This document shows, in pieces, positions 26,317 to 34,668 of a stretch of 64,000 nucleotides of DNA. Source of the stretch: Bryobacter aggregatus MPL3 (GTDB taxonomy: Bacteria; Acidobacteriota; Terriglobia; Bryobacterales; Bryobacteraceae); contig NZ_JNIF01000003.1 of assembly GCF_000702445.1 (NCBI RefSeq), positions 3,348,001 through 3,412,000 of the forward strand, written 5' to 3'. The position numbers and the translations under genes are program-made. Under the pieces are notes generated by a model. The model saw only the letters and a list, made by a program, of their open reading frames with translations, did not search any database and was not told the DNA's origin. The number at the start of each line of letters is the position of its first letter. Position 1 is the stretch's first letter.

Positions 26317-27587
26317 TGAAATTAGCGGAAGATCAGCGGACACAATGATGGGAAACGGCGCTTAGGGGAAGAGGCGAAGGGAGGGCGTAGCCCGACTGGA
26401 GCCGAAGCCCCTAAGCGCCCCGAGCGGGTCCTTACGGTGATAGATTTGGAATCTTCCAAAACACCAAAATCACCCCGAAAGGACACACTCATGAGCGACA
26501 ACCAGAAGCTTATCAAAGCGCGCATTGGACTGCTCCAACTCGCCCAGGAACTGGGCAACATCAAGGCCGCTTGCCAGCGAGCCGGCATCAGCCGCAGCCA
26601 CTTCTACGAGATCAAGGAAGCCTACGAGAAGCACGGAGCCGACGGGCTTGAGCCGAGGCAACGCCGGACGCCTCGGATGCCGAATCAGACTCCGCCCGAG
26701 CTTGAAAAGCAGATCCTCGAGATGACGGCGCAGTATCCGACCTACAGTTACATCCGCATTGCCGACCAGCTTCGTTTGGTCGGCATCGGTGTCTCTGCCC
26801 CCGCCGTCCGAGGGGTCTGGGTACGGCACGGCATCACTCTCCGGCTCCAGCGCCTGCTCTGGCTGGACAAGAAGACCGCCACCGAAGGCGGCGTGCTGAC
26901 GGAGCAAGCCAAGCGGCTCCTGCAGAAGCATCAGGGCCGAAACGTTGACCCGGAACAACATATCGCTGCACCGCATTCTGGCTATCTGCTTTGCCAGGAC
27001 ACTTACTTTGTAGGCACGATCAAAGGCGTCGGCAAGGTCTACATGCAGACGGTCATTGACGCACACTGCTCGCAAGCCTTCGCCAAGGTCTATCTCAGCA
27101 AGATGCCGATCACTGCGGCAGACACACTGAATGATCGAGTCATCCCCTTCTATGACGATGAGAAGGTGGGGATCGAGCGGTTGCTCACCGACAATGGCCG
27201 CGAGTACTGTGGACTCGAAGCTCGTCATCCCTTCGAGATCTATCTGGCGATTAACCAGATCCGCCACAAGAGAACGCAGATCGCTTCCCCTCAATCCAAC
27301 GGCTTCTGTGAGCGCTTCCATCGCACGATCAAGGAGGAGTTTTACAGCATCAAGTTCCGGCAAAAGATCTATCAGTCTGTGGCTGAATTACAAGATGATC
27401 TGGACGCCTATCTGAGCTTCTACAATCGCCAGCGACCCCATCACGGATATCGGACTCAAGGCCGAACGCCATACCAGGCTTTCCTCGATGGGAAAATCGC
27501 CCAGGCGCAACCTATGGCAGCATGAAGTAACCGAATCTCAACCGAGGCCCGTAAGCCCTCGTGTCCGGAGATCTTCAGCTAAATACA
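26317..27587 (+). mobile_element. IS481-family insertion sequence, copy 1 (1271 bp)
   Basis: Ends TGAAATTAGC ... GCTAAATACA form imperfect terminal inverted repeats of about 27 bp, sharing ATTAGC-GAAGATC-CGGACAC. One transposase gene fills most of it. It is flanked by the AGTTACT duplication. Copy 2 at 33398-34668 has exactly the same length and, as far as I compared, differs by one synonymous base (T at 26571 against C on the same strand of copy 2), so both moved recently. Confidence 0.93.
26491..27525 (+). CDS. IS481-family DDE transposase, copy 1
   Basis: 344 aa from ATG 26491, preceded by GAAAGGA; the frame is open to 26437 but this start has the ribosome site. N-terminal helix-turn-helix (LAQELGNIKAACQRAGISRSHFYEIKEAY), then an integrase-like catalytic core: CQDTYFVGTIKGVGK (first Asp), LTDNGREYCG (second Asp), and SPQSNGFCERFHRTIKEEF (Glu). 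Ends in the rve_3-type segment YNRQRPHHGYRTQGRTPYQ. It appears intact, so the element can be active. Confidence 0.93.
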   Translation: MSDNQKLIKARIGLLQLAQELGNIKAACQRAGISRSHFYEIKEAYEKHGADGLEPRQRRTPRMPNQTPPELEKQILEMTAQYPTYSYIRIADQLRLVGIGVSAPAVRGVWVRHGITLRLQRLLWLDKKTATEGGVLTEQAKRLLQKHQGRNVDPEQHIAAPHSGYLLCQDTYFVGTIKGVGKVYMQTVIDAHCSQAFAKVYLSKMPITAADTLNDRVIPFYDDEKVGIERLLTDNGREYCGLEARHPFEIYLAINQIRHKRTQIASPQSNGFCERFHRTIKEEFYSIKFRQKIYQSVAELQDDLDAYLSFYNRQRPHHGYRTQGRTPYQAFLDGKIAQAQPMAA

Positions 27588-27968
27588 AGTTACTTGATCT
27601 CTCTGCACGAAACAGGCTCCTCAATATCCCTCGGGCCGCGCGCAGTGTTCGGATGATCGAAGTGGTCGATGATCTTCAGCTAATTTCACATCAATGTCAG
27701 GCAGGGCACTGGAAACGCTCGCTCTTTATCACTTCGGTCGGTCTGGTATCGCTTTCGAATGTCGGGGAAGACGAGCCCTTCAGAATCTCAAAAGTTAGTG
27801 ACAGCCTATAGATCAAAAGGCCATCGGGCGATGGAAGCGGTCGTAGACAAACGATCTATTGACGCTTGCTGAATATTGCGGATGCAGCTACATCTCCGCA
27901 GGCCCGGATTTGTTCGCGATGAAGATTCCTGGGCATCCTCTATATTCAGCGGACCTCAATAGAAATAG
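27588..27968. other. Interval between IS copy 1 and the tracrRNA terminator
   Basis: Holds the right target copy (27588-27594), the second half of the DUF4011 remnant (to about 27670), and a 27-bp inverted IS left end (27662-27688, ending GCTAATTTCA). The remaining 280 bp carries no recognised gene; a short frame giving LAEYCGCSYISAGPDLFAM could be another gene relic but has no assignment. Confidence 0.6.
27662..27688 (-). mobile_element. Isolated IS481-type left terminus (relic)
   Basis: About 23 of 27 bases match the inverted left end of the intact IS (gtgtccgctgatcttccgc then taatttca). No transposase sequence is attached. With the relic at 26167 it suggests an older, rearranged element in the minus orientation; their outer flanks show no matching target duplication. 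Confidence 0.6.
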
Positions 27969-28084
27969 AAAACGCCCCACGTTCGGGGCGTTTTGCAAAG
28001 GATGCTATTGCTAGCGTAGCCTTGCGTCGGACAAAGTCCGCTTACTAAAACAAGTTGGACAATGACCGCTTCGATATACTTGAA
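27963..28084 (-). ncRNA. Predicted tracrRNA of the type II-C CRISPR system
   Basis: Transcribed leftwards, divergent from cas9. The anti-repeat is 28044-28080: read on minus it begins agtatatcgaagcggtcatt, identical to the first 20 bases of the plus-strand repeat, then has a small bulge (GU for one G) and continues to pair across the rest of the 36-nt crRNA repeat with G-U wobbles and two mismatches. Downstream come the hairpin CGGAC-TTT-GTCCG (28028-28040), the hairpin GCTA-CGC-TAGC (28010-28020), and an intrinsic terminator (27969-27994). It guides crRNA maturation by RNase III and anchors the crRNA in Cas9. Ends are predictions. Confidence 0.85.
27969..27994 (-). terminator. Intrinsic terminator of the tracrRNA
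   Basis: Perfect 10-bp stem AAAACGCCCC (27969-27978) and GGGGCGTTTT (27985-27994) with loop ACGTTC. On minus it is followed by TTTTCTATTTCT, a good U-tract; on plus only TTTT follows. Confidence 0.85.
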
Positions 28085-28090
28085 AGTTAA

Positions 28091-28117
28091 TTTATACTAG
28101 ATTATTGGAAAAGTCAA
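28091..28117 (-). promoter_or_regulatory. Predicted tracrRNA promoter
   Basis: On the minus strand TTGACT (28117-28112) is followed after 15 bp by TATAAA (28096-28091), or after 17 bp by TAAATT. This places the start at about 28080-28085, just before the anti-repeat. The same 58-bp AT-rich gap must also hold the cas9 promoter on plus, where TATACT occurs at 28093-28098. Confidence 0.65.
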
Positions 28118-28138
28118 GCATAAGATATCAATCATATT

Positions 28139-31100
28139 ATGAGCCTGCCCATGTTCATCCGGAAGCCCGAAGGCTACTATGTCCTCGGCATTGATTTAGG
28201 TGTTGCCTCTGTCGGCCTTGCATTGATCGAAACACGATTTGGGGAAATCTGCCATTCCAGTGTTCGTATCTTTTCAGAAGGGATGACGGGAAGCGAAAAA
28301 GACTGGGAGAACGGAAAGGAAGTCTCCAATGCCACTGTACGCCGCGAAGCTCGCGGGCAACGTAGGCAGACCGAGCGCCGGAAGCGCCGAATCAAGAAGG
28401 TCTTCCATCTACTTCGCTCGTACGATTGGCTTCCTGACGTTTCCGGTCCCAACATTCAGGACGCGCTCAATGCACTTGATCTCGAACTGGCGAATCGGTA
28501 CGGACAACATCACAACCTCCCTTATTTCCTTCGGGCTCGTGGTCTGGACGAGAAGCTGAGTCTCACGGAACTTGGACGCGCCATTTATCATCTCGCCCAA
28601 CGACGCGGCTTTCTTTCTAATCGAAAACTGGCACCGAAGAAAGATGACGATATGGGCAAAGTCTATGCCGGCATTGATTCTCTCCGTGAGGAAGTTTCCA
28701 GTTCTGGCAAGAGGACGCTTGGTGAATACTTTGCCTCCCTTGATCCGGAAGAGCAGAAAATCCGTGGACGCTACACATACCGTGACATGTACGTCCAGGA
28801 GTTTCAGCATTTGTGGGCAGCTCAGCAGAACCACCATCCTGAAGAGCTAACGGCAGTTCGACAGGCCACTCTCTTCCGGGCACTCTTCTTTCAACGCCCG
28901 CTCAAAGATCAATCCCATTTGATTGGCCATTGTGACCTTGAGGAAAAAGAGCAACGAGCCCCGATGTATCTGCTCTCGGTTCAGCGCTATCGATTTCTGA
29001 CGGCCTTGAATAATCTTCGACTGGCAGGGCCCGGAGCGGTTTCAAGGGAGATCTCAGCTGATGAGCGGCAGGCGATTATTGAAAAGCTAGGCCAGTGTGC
29101 AAAGCTCAGTTTTACTGAGATTCGAAAGATGCTCGGAGTTCCCAAAACTTTTAAATTCTCCATCGAAGAGGGCGGCGAAACAAAGATTCCTGGGAATCTC
29201 ACCGCATCGCTTATTTATGGAGTCTGCCCTGCTCTTTGGACCGGATTGGACCAGGCCTCAAGGGATCGCCTTGTGGATGTCCTCAAGCGGCTCGAAAGTG
29301 TGGAGTCCCTTGATGATCGGGCCTTAGCTCTCAGGAACCATTGGGATGTCAGCGACGACGAGATCGACAAGCTTTTGAGTTTGAAACTGCCTTCCGAGTA
29401 CGCCTCAATCTCGTTACGAGCCATCAATCGCCTCTTGCCGCTTCTGGAAGAAGGGCTCACCTTTGCTGCTGCCAAGCATCAGCTCTACCCGGAAACCGAC
29501 AATTGTCAGGTGGAATCGTTCTTACCTCAGGTCAAGGATGTCTTCCGGGAGATTCGCAACCCAGCTGTCTTGCGCAGCCTCTCTGAGATGCGCAAGTGTG
29601 TGAATGCCTATATCCGTCACTTCGGAAAGCCGGACGAGATTCACATTGAACTTGCCCGGGACCTGCGTCGATCGAAGGGGGACCGGGCTGCGATGACAAA
29701 AGAGATTAGACAGAATGAACTGGCACGAAAGAAGGCGTACGCCGCACTCATAGAGAATGGAATTCCAAACCCATCGCGATGGGAGGTGGAGAAGTTTCTG
29801 CTCTGGGAAGAATGCCGACGTGAATGTCCGTACTCAGGTAAGGCAATTTCCTTCCACTCGCTCTTTGTGGAGCAGCAGTTTGAAGTGGAGCACATCATTC
29901 CATACTCTCGATGTCTCGACGATAGTCGCGCAAATCGGACCCTTGCGCATGTGGAGTACAACCGAATCAAAGGAAACCGGACTCCAGTAGAGGCGTTTTG
30001 CGGGCGAGAGGATTGGCCCGAAATGAAAGGGCGCTTCGCCCGATTTGCTCGGACTGCAAAGCTGAGGCGCTTCCTGATGACGGAGACGGACGCCGCAGAG
30101 TTGCTCAAAGATTTTACGGAGCGGCAATTGAACGACACCAAGTACGCCTCAAAACTGGCGGCGAAATATCTGGCCCGCCTCTATGGCGGCAAGAGTGATG
30201 AGACTGGAATGCGAGTGCTCTCCTGCGCTGGGAAAGTGACATCCGCTCTCCGCCGCGTGTGGGATATGAATCGGGTTCTGAATGTCGTTCCTGAGAAGTC
30301 ACGCGACGATCATCGCCATCATGCGGTGGATGCGGTCGCGATCGCGCTTTGTAGTTCGAAATGGATCAAGGCTCTGAGTGATGCGAGTGCAAAGACACTG
30401 CATCGTCGACCGCTGAGAAGTGCCTTGCTGGCGGATCCGTGGCCGGGATTCCGAGACGACCTAAATCAGAAGATCCACGAGCAAACACCCGTTAGTCATC
30501 GGCCGAAGCGGAAGCTTAGTGCGGCACTCCACGGAGACACGATCTATAGCCGGCCGCAAATCCATAACGGCAAAGCCGTGTTTCATCTGCGCAAGCCAGT
30601 CTTCAACCTTGAGTCGGAAGCTGACATCGGAAAAATCGTGGATCCGGTGATTCGGGAGTGTGTGCGGGAAAAGTTCCTTGAAGTCGGGAGAGATGCCAAG
30701 CGCTTAGAGCACGATGTCCCTCGAATGAGGAGTGGCGTGCCCATTCGAACTGTACGTGTGCGGCAGACCTCAGTTTCCGCTGTGGCCCTGGGAACAGGTG
30801 CGGCCAAGCGTTATGTGAATCTGGGAGGCAATCATCATATGGAGATGATTGCGATTCTCGATGATGATTGCAAAGAGACCGGCTATGAGGCGTCAGTAGT
30901 TTCGTATCTGGAGGCGAATCAGAGGAAGCGACGAGCCGAGCCCATTGTGAAAAGAGATCACGGACTGAATCGCCGCTTCTTGTTTTCACTGAGTGCGGGG
31001 GATATCGTTCAATACGGTAGAAATGGGCAAACGCTGGGATTCTGGTTGGTTCGTGGCGTCACCACGGATCAGAAAGGGCGCCTCGATTTGTGCCGGCTTA

Positions 31101-31222
31101 CTGATGCACGAATCAAGTCCGAACAAGAGCGAGAGAGACCCACCGCGGCGGCCTTCCTGAAGGCTAAGGGGCGCAAGGTCAATATTGCACCCATCGGAAC
31201 CTGGACCTATGCGAATGACTAA
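28139..31222 (+). CDS. cas9: Cas9 nuclease, type II-C (1027 aa)
   Basis: RNA-guided double-strand DNA endonuclease. RuvC-I is YVLGIDLGVASVGLALIE with Asp19; the arginine-rich bridge helix follows (RREARGQRRQTERRKRRIKK, about 68-87). RuvC-II is DEIHIELARDLRR with Glu504. The HNH domain has FEVEHIIPYSRCLDD with His585 and YNRIKGNRTP with Asn608. RuvC-III is HHAVDAVAIAL with His728 and Asp731. All catalytic residues are present, so it should be active. The length lies in the compact II-C range. The C-terminal PAM-interacting part (about 800-1027) does not tell the PAM. The region upstream has no strong ribosome site. cas1 overlaps its 3' end and the predicted tracrRNA is divergent at the 5' end. 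No csn2 or cas4 is present. Confidence 0.97.
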   Translation: MSLPMFIRKPEGYYVLGIDLGVASVGLALIETRFGEICHSSVRIFSEGMTGSEKDWENGKEVSNATVRREARGQRRQTERRKRRIKKVFHLLRSYDWLPDVSGPNIQDALNALDLELANRYGQHHNLPYFLRARGLDEKLSLTELGRAIYHLAQRRGFLSNRKLAPKKDDDMGKVYAGIDSLREEVSSSGKRTLGEYFASLDPEEQKIRGRYTYRDMYVQEFQHLWAAQQNHHPEELTAVRQATLFRALFFQRPLKDQSHLIGHCDLEEKEQRAPMYLLSVQRYRFLTALNNLRLAGPGAVSREISADERQAIIEKLGQCAKLSFTEIRKMLGVPKTFKFSIEEGGETKIPGNLTASLIYGVCPALWTGLDQASRDRLVDVLKRLESVESLDDRALALRNHWDVSDDEIDKLLSLKLPSEYASISLRAINRLLPLLEEGLTFAAAKHQLYPETDNCQVESFLPQVKDVFREIRNPAVLRSLSEMRKCVNAYIRHFGKPDEIHIELARDLRRSKGDRAAMTKEIRQNELARKKAYAALIENGIPNPSRWEVEKFLLWEECRRECPYSGKAISFHSLFVEQQFEVEHIIPYSRCLDDSRANRTLAHVEYNRIKGNRTPVEAFCGREDWPEMKGRFARFARTAKLRRFLMTETDAAELLKDFTERQLNDTKYASKLAAKYLARLYGGKSDETGMRVLSCAGKVTSALRRVWDMNRVLNVVPEKSRDDHRHHAVDAVAIALCSSKWIKALSDASAKTLHRRPLRSALLADPWPGFRDDLNQKIHEQTPVSHRPKRKLSAALHGDTIYSRPQIHNGKAVFHLRKPVFNLESEADIGKIVDPVIRECVREKFLEVGRDAKRLEHDVPRMRSGVPIRTVRVRQTSVSAVALGTGAAKRYVNLGGNHHMEMIAILDDDCKETGYEASVVSYLEANQRKRRAEPIVKRDHGLNRRFLFSLSAGDIVQYGRNGQTLGFWLVRGVTTDQKGRLDLCRLTDARIKSEQERERPTAAAFLKAKGRKVNIAPIGTWTYAND

Positions 31223-32132
31223 TCGAATTCTCGACTTCTCAAATTCCGCAGCCTATCTTCATGCACGAGGAGCAACGCTCGAGGTGGAACTGAATGGTAA
31301 AGCTTGCCATTCAGTTCCCTTTGAGGAAATTGCTGCTTTGGTGGTAGCGCATTCTCAAGTGACCTTTTCTCAGTCCGCAATCGCACGTCTTGCAGAGGCT
31401 GGAGGGATCCTTGTGGTCTGCAATGACAGGTTTATGCCTGTTGCCATGACGATGCCAATCGAAAGTCACTGGTATCAGGCGGAACGATTCGTAAAACAGG
31501 CTGCTTTCACAGTTCCAAAGAAGAAACGTTTATGGCAGCAAATCGTCCGCAAGAAGATCGAGCACCAGTCGACTGTGTTGGCCGGAGCGACTGGAAAAGA
31601 CCATGGCTTGAGTGCAATGGTTCCCCGGGTTTTGAGCGGTGATCCTGGAAACGTAGAAGCTCAGGCCTCCCGGCGATACTGGTCAAAGCTCTTCAGCGAC
31701 AAGCAATTTGTGCGAGCGAACCCTGAAGACCCGCGTAACGCGCTTTTAAACTACGGCTATGCCGTACTTCGGGCCTCTACTGCCCGAGCCATTGCTGCGG
31801 CTGGTTTACACCCCACCTTTGGACTGCATCATGCGAACAAACTAAATGCCTATCCACTTGCCGACGACCTGATGGAGCCCTTTCGTCCCATCATTGATGC
31901 GCAAGTGCTTCGCATTCTATCGAACAGTGATCTTTCGCTCCAACTCGTGCCGAAGACAAAGCATGAGTTGCTTTCGATCCTGACGGATCGATTCTACTCT
32001 GAGGGAGAGGGGCGAACGCTGTTTGACATCCTTGCGAGGATGGCTCAAAGCCTAGCTCGAGTCATCCTGGCAAGGGAATCGAAGTTCGTAATTGGGCTTG
32101 ATTCGCCTCTCTCGACGGATGAGGAGCCTTGA
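31215..32132 (+). CDS. cas1: Cas1 integrase (type II)
   Basis: 305 aa from ATG 31215 (MTNRILDFS), overlapping cas9 by 8 nt; ATG 31209 is equally possible. Metal-binding residues are Glu148 (GDPGNVEAQASRRYW), His205/206 (TFGLHHANKLNAYPL) and Asp218 (ADDLMEPFRP). With Cas2 it forms the complex that captures and inserts new spacers at the repeat. Length is normal. Overlap with cas9 and the 3-nt gap to cas2 indicate one operon. Confidence 0.97.
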   Translation: MTNRILDFSNSAAYLHARGATLEVELNGKACHSVPFEEIAALVVAHSQVTFSQSAIARLAEAGGILVVCNDRFMPVAMTMPIESHWYQAERFVKQAAFTVPKKKRLWQQIVRKKIEHQSTVLAGATGKDHGLSAMVPRVLSGDPGNVEAQASRRYWSKLFSDKQFVRANPEDPRNALLNYGYAVLRASTARAIAAAGLHPTFGLHHANKLNAYPLADDLMEPFRPIIDAQVLRILSNSDLSLQLVPKTKHELLSILTDRFYSEGEGRTLFDILARMAQSLARVILARESKFVIGLDSPLSTDEEP

Positions 32133-32135
32133 GCA

Positions 32136-32465
32136 GTGCCGCTCTCGGCCTATAAATCCATGTGGCTCTTTGCTCTCTTCGACTTGCCTGTGGAATCGAA
32201 AGAGCATCGTCGTCACTACGCACAGTTTCGGAAGAAACTTTTGGATAAGGGATTTACGATGTTACAGTTCTCTGTTTATGCGAAGCACTTGGCTAGTGAG
32301 GAGGCTGCTGCCTCGCTGCGCACCACGATTGTTTCGGCCCTTCCGCCCAAAGGACAAGTGAGGATTCTTGGAATCACAGACCATCAGTTCGGAAAAATGG
32401 AAATTTATAGCGGTCGTCAGCGCGAGAAACGAGAAGACCCACCGATGCAAATCTCCTTATTTTGA
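32136..32465 (+). CDS. cas2: Cas2 (type II-C)
   Basis: 109 aa starting at GTG 32136, 3 nt after the cas1 stop. Ferredoxin-like fold with the N-terminal strand MWLFALFDLPVESKEHRRHY carrying the conserved Asp, and a final GRQREKREDPPMQISLF. It acts structurally in the Cas1-Cas2 integration complex. Last gene of the operon; the array begins 92 bp downstream. Confidence 0.95.
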   Translation: MPLSAYKSMWLFALFDLPVESKEHRRHYAQFRKKLLDKGFTMLQFSVYAKHLASEEAAASLRTTIVSALPPKGQVRILGITDHQFGKMEIYSGRQREKREDPPMQISLF

Positions 32466-32525
32466 GCCGGCCGATCGCCGCACTCATGCCTCAGCAGCTC
32501 CAAAATTGGGTTCCGGGACGGGAAA

Positions 32526-32553
32526 GCCCTGCAAAATGAATCATTTGCAGGGC
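32526..32553. terminator. Perfect hairpin between cas2 and the array
   Basis: GCCCTGCAAA (32526-32535) and TTTGCAGGGC (32544-32553) form a 10-bp stem around ATGAATCA, ending 4 bp before the first repeat. It could end cas-operon transcripts (plus) or pre-crRNA transcribed leftwards (minus, followed by GGCTTTCCC, a weak U-tract). It could also be part of the leader used for spacer integration. The sequence does not decide. Confidence 0.55.
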
Positions 32554-32557
32554 ACCT

Positions 32558-33381
32558 AGTATATCGAAGCGGTCATTCCCAACTAGCCATAGCTCACCGG
32601 AGAAGGTTCTCCACAAAGGGAGAAGTATATCGAAGCGGTCATTCCCAACTAGCCATAGCATGAGTACGCGGATATCGCGCCGTGGGCGTAGTATATCGAA
32701 GCGGTCATTCCCAACTAGCCATAGCGTATCGCGCGAAGATGGCGAACTGTCATGCAGTATATCGAAGCGGTCATTCCCAACTAGCCATAGCGCGGGGAGA
32801 CGTTACCCTGTTCTCCTCGGTAGTATATCGAAGCGGTCATTCCCAACTAGCCATAGCCGTAGCCAGAAGACCCATCGCTTCGGACCAGTATATCGAAGCG
32901 GTCATTCCCAACTAGCCATAGCGCCAATGGCTCGTTCTGCATCATCCCTGAAGTATATCGAAGCGGTCATTCCCAACTAGCCATAGCTTCGAGTTCTCTG
33001 TTGATTGGTGTTCTAAGAGTATATCGAAGCGGTCATTCCCAACTAGCCATAGCTTTCTGGCGGGGAGGTAGTACGAACAAATGAGTATATCGAAGCGGTC
33101 ATTCCCAACTAGCCATAGCAGCTTTGACGCTGATAGTAAGATTGCAACAGTATATCGAAGCGGTCATTCCCAACTAGCCATAGCCAAGGAGATCTAGTTC
33201 CTATCGACGACGTAAGTATATCGAAGCGGTCATTCCCAACTAGCCATAGCTGCATACGTCATTTCTCGCCCTTCGACGAAGTATATCGAAGCGGTCATTC
33301 CCAACTAGCCATAGCATAGAAGAGTTCGCCTCGAACGTCAGCTTCAGTATATCGAAGCGGTCATTCCCAACTAGCCATAGC
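32558..33381 (-). CRISPR. CRISPR array, left segment: 13 repeats
   Basis: 36-nt repeats on plus start agtatatcgaagcggtcatt and end cccaactagccatagc. Starts are 32558, 32624, 32690, 32756, 32822, 32887, 32952, 33018, 33084, 33149, 33215, 33280 and 33346, all identical by eye. Spacers are 29 or 30 nt. The strand is given as minus because the anti-repeat pairs with the minus-strand transcript and each repeat then ends in GATATACT, a -10-like hexamer. The 13th spacer is split by IS copy 2. Confidence 0.97.
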
Positions 33382-33397
33382 CGTTGTAGCCGGTATT

Positions 33398-34668
33398 TGT
33401 ATTTAGCTGAAGATCTCCGGACACGAGGGCTTACGGGCCTCGGTTGAGATTCGGTTACTTCATGCTGCCATAGGTTGCGCCTGGGCGATTTTCCCATCGA
33501 GGAAAGCCTGGTATGGCGTTCGGCCTTGAGTCCGATATCCATGATGGGGTCGCTGGCGATTGTAGAAGCTCAGATAGGCGTCCAGATCATCTTGTAATTC
33601 AGCCACAGACTGATAGATCTTTTGCCGGAACTTGATGCTGTAAAACTCCTCCTTGATCGTGCGATGGAAGCGCTCACAGAAGCCGTTGGATTGAGGGGAA
33701 GCGATCTGCGTTCTCTTGTGGCGGATCTGGTTAATCGCCAGATAGATCTCGAAGGGATGACGAGCTTCGAGTCCACAGTACTCGCGGCCATTGTCGGTGA
33801 GCAACCGCTCGATCCCCACCTTCTCATCGTCATAGAAGGGGATGACTCGATCATTCAGTGTGTCTGCCGCAGTGATCGGCATCTTGCTGAGATAGACCTT
33901 GGCGAAGGCTTGCGAGCAGTGTGCGTCAATGACCGTCTGCATGTAGACCTTGCCGACGCCTTTGATCGTGCCTACAAAGTAAGTGTCCTGGCAAAGCAGA
34001 TAGCCAGAATGCGGTGCAGCGATATGTTGTTCCGGGTCAACGTTTCGGCCCTGATGCTTCTGCAGGAGCCGCTTGGCTTGCTCCGTCAGCACGCCGCCTT
34101 CGGTGGCGGTCTTCTTGTCCAGCCAGAGCAGGCGCTGGAGCCGGAGAGTGATGCCGTGCCGTACCCAGACCCCTCGGACGGCGGGGGCAGAGACACCGAT
34201 GCCGACCAAACGAAGCTGGTCGGCAATGCGGATGTAACTGTAGGTCGGATACTGCGCCGTCATCTCGAGGATCTGCTTTTCAAGCTCGGGCGGAGTCTGA
34301 TTCGGCATCCGAGGCGTCCGGCGTTGCCTCGGCTCAAGCCCGTCGGCTCCGTGCTTCTCGTAGGCTTCCTTGATCTCGTAGAAGTGGCTGCGGCTGATGC
34401 CGGCTCGCTGGCAGGCGGCCTTGATGTTGCCCAGTTCCTGGGCGAGTTGGAGCAGTCCAATGCGCGCTTTGATAAGCTTCTGGTTGTCGCTCATGAGTGT
34501 GTCCTTTCGGGGTGATTTTGGTGTTTTGGAAGATTCCAAATCTATCACCGTAAGGACCCGCTCGGGGCGCTTAGGGGCTTCGGCTCCAGTCGGGCTACGC
34601 CCTCCCTTCGCCTCTTCCCCTAAGCGCCGTTTCCCATCATTGTGTCCGCTGATCTTCCGCTAATTTCA
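33398..34668 (-). mobile_element. IS481-family insertion sequence, copy 2, inside the CRISPR array
   Basis: Same 1271 bp as copy 1 in opposite orientation, flanked by the 7-bp duplication CGGTATT (33391-33397 and 34669-34675). Its target duplication differs from that of copy 1, so the two copies inserted independently. Confidence 0.95.
33460..34494 (-). CDS. IS481-family DDE transposase, copy 2
   Basis: 344 aa, identical in protein sequence to the product of copy 1, with the same catalytic segments (CQDTYFVG, LTDNGREYCG, NGFCERFHRT) and the same ATG preceded by GAAAGGA. It reads in the same direction as the predicted array transcription, so read-through from the right array half could enter it. 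Confidence 0.93.
   Translation of the reverse strand: MSDNQKLIKARIGLLQLAQELGNIKAACQRAGISRSHFYEIKEAYEKHGADGLEPRQRRTPRMPNQTPPELEKQILEMTAQYPTYSYIRIADQLRLVGIGVSAPAVRGVWVRHGITLRLQRLLWLDKKTATEGGVLTEQAKRLLQKHQGRNVDPEQHIAAPHSGYLLCQDTYFVGTIKGVGKVYMQTVIDAHCSQAFAKVYLSKMPITAADTLNDRVIPFYDDEKVGIERLLTDNGREYCGLEARHPFEIYLAINQIRHKRTQIASPQSNGFCERFHRTIKEEFYSIKFRQKIYQSVAELQDDLDAYLSFYNRQRPHHGYRTQGRTPYQAFLDGKIAQAQPMAA

Larger units (their letters stand above)
26276..27670 (+). pseudogene. DUF4011-type helicase N-terminal remnant, interrupted by IS copy 1
   Basis: Joining sequence left of the IS (to 26316) with sequence after the second target copy (from 27595) reads KEKLERARLELLDLSAR, then NRLLNIPRAARSVRMIEVVDD. 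This is the hallmark N-terminus of DUF4011 proteins ('LLDLSxRNRLLNxxR...IEVVDE'), large superfamily 1 helicases, some of which have been reported as anti-phage systems (DUF4011-helicase-Vsr-DUF3320 architecture, from memory). Only about 45 codons survive, bounded by older IS ends on both sides, so the gene is dead. Confidence 0.65.

Noticed and set aside
26470-27363. 297-codon frame opposite the transposase (also opposite copy 2)
   Set aside because: Lies wholly antisense to a well-supported DDE transposase and shows no family resemblance; long antisense frames are expected at this codon use.
28044-28080. A stray, decayed CRISPR repeat upstream of cas9
   Set aside because: It is inverted relative to the array, pairs along the full repeat with wobbles, and has its own promoter, hairpins and terminator, which fits a tracrRNA.
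32660-33240. Repetitive peptides read through the CRISPR repeats
   Set aside because: The repeats happen to be open in some frames; the peptides are only translations of 36-nt repeats and spacers.
26317-34668. Composite transposon carrying the CRISPR-Cas locus
   Set aside because: The outer flanks have different 7-bp duplications and each copy has its own matching pair, so the two elements inserted separately.
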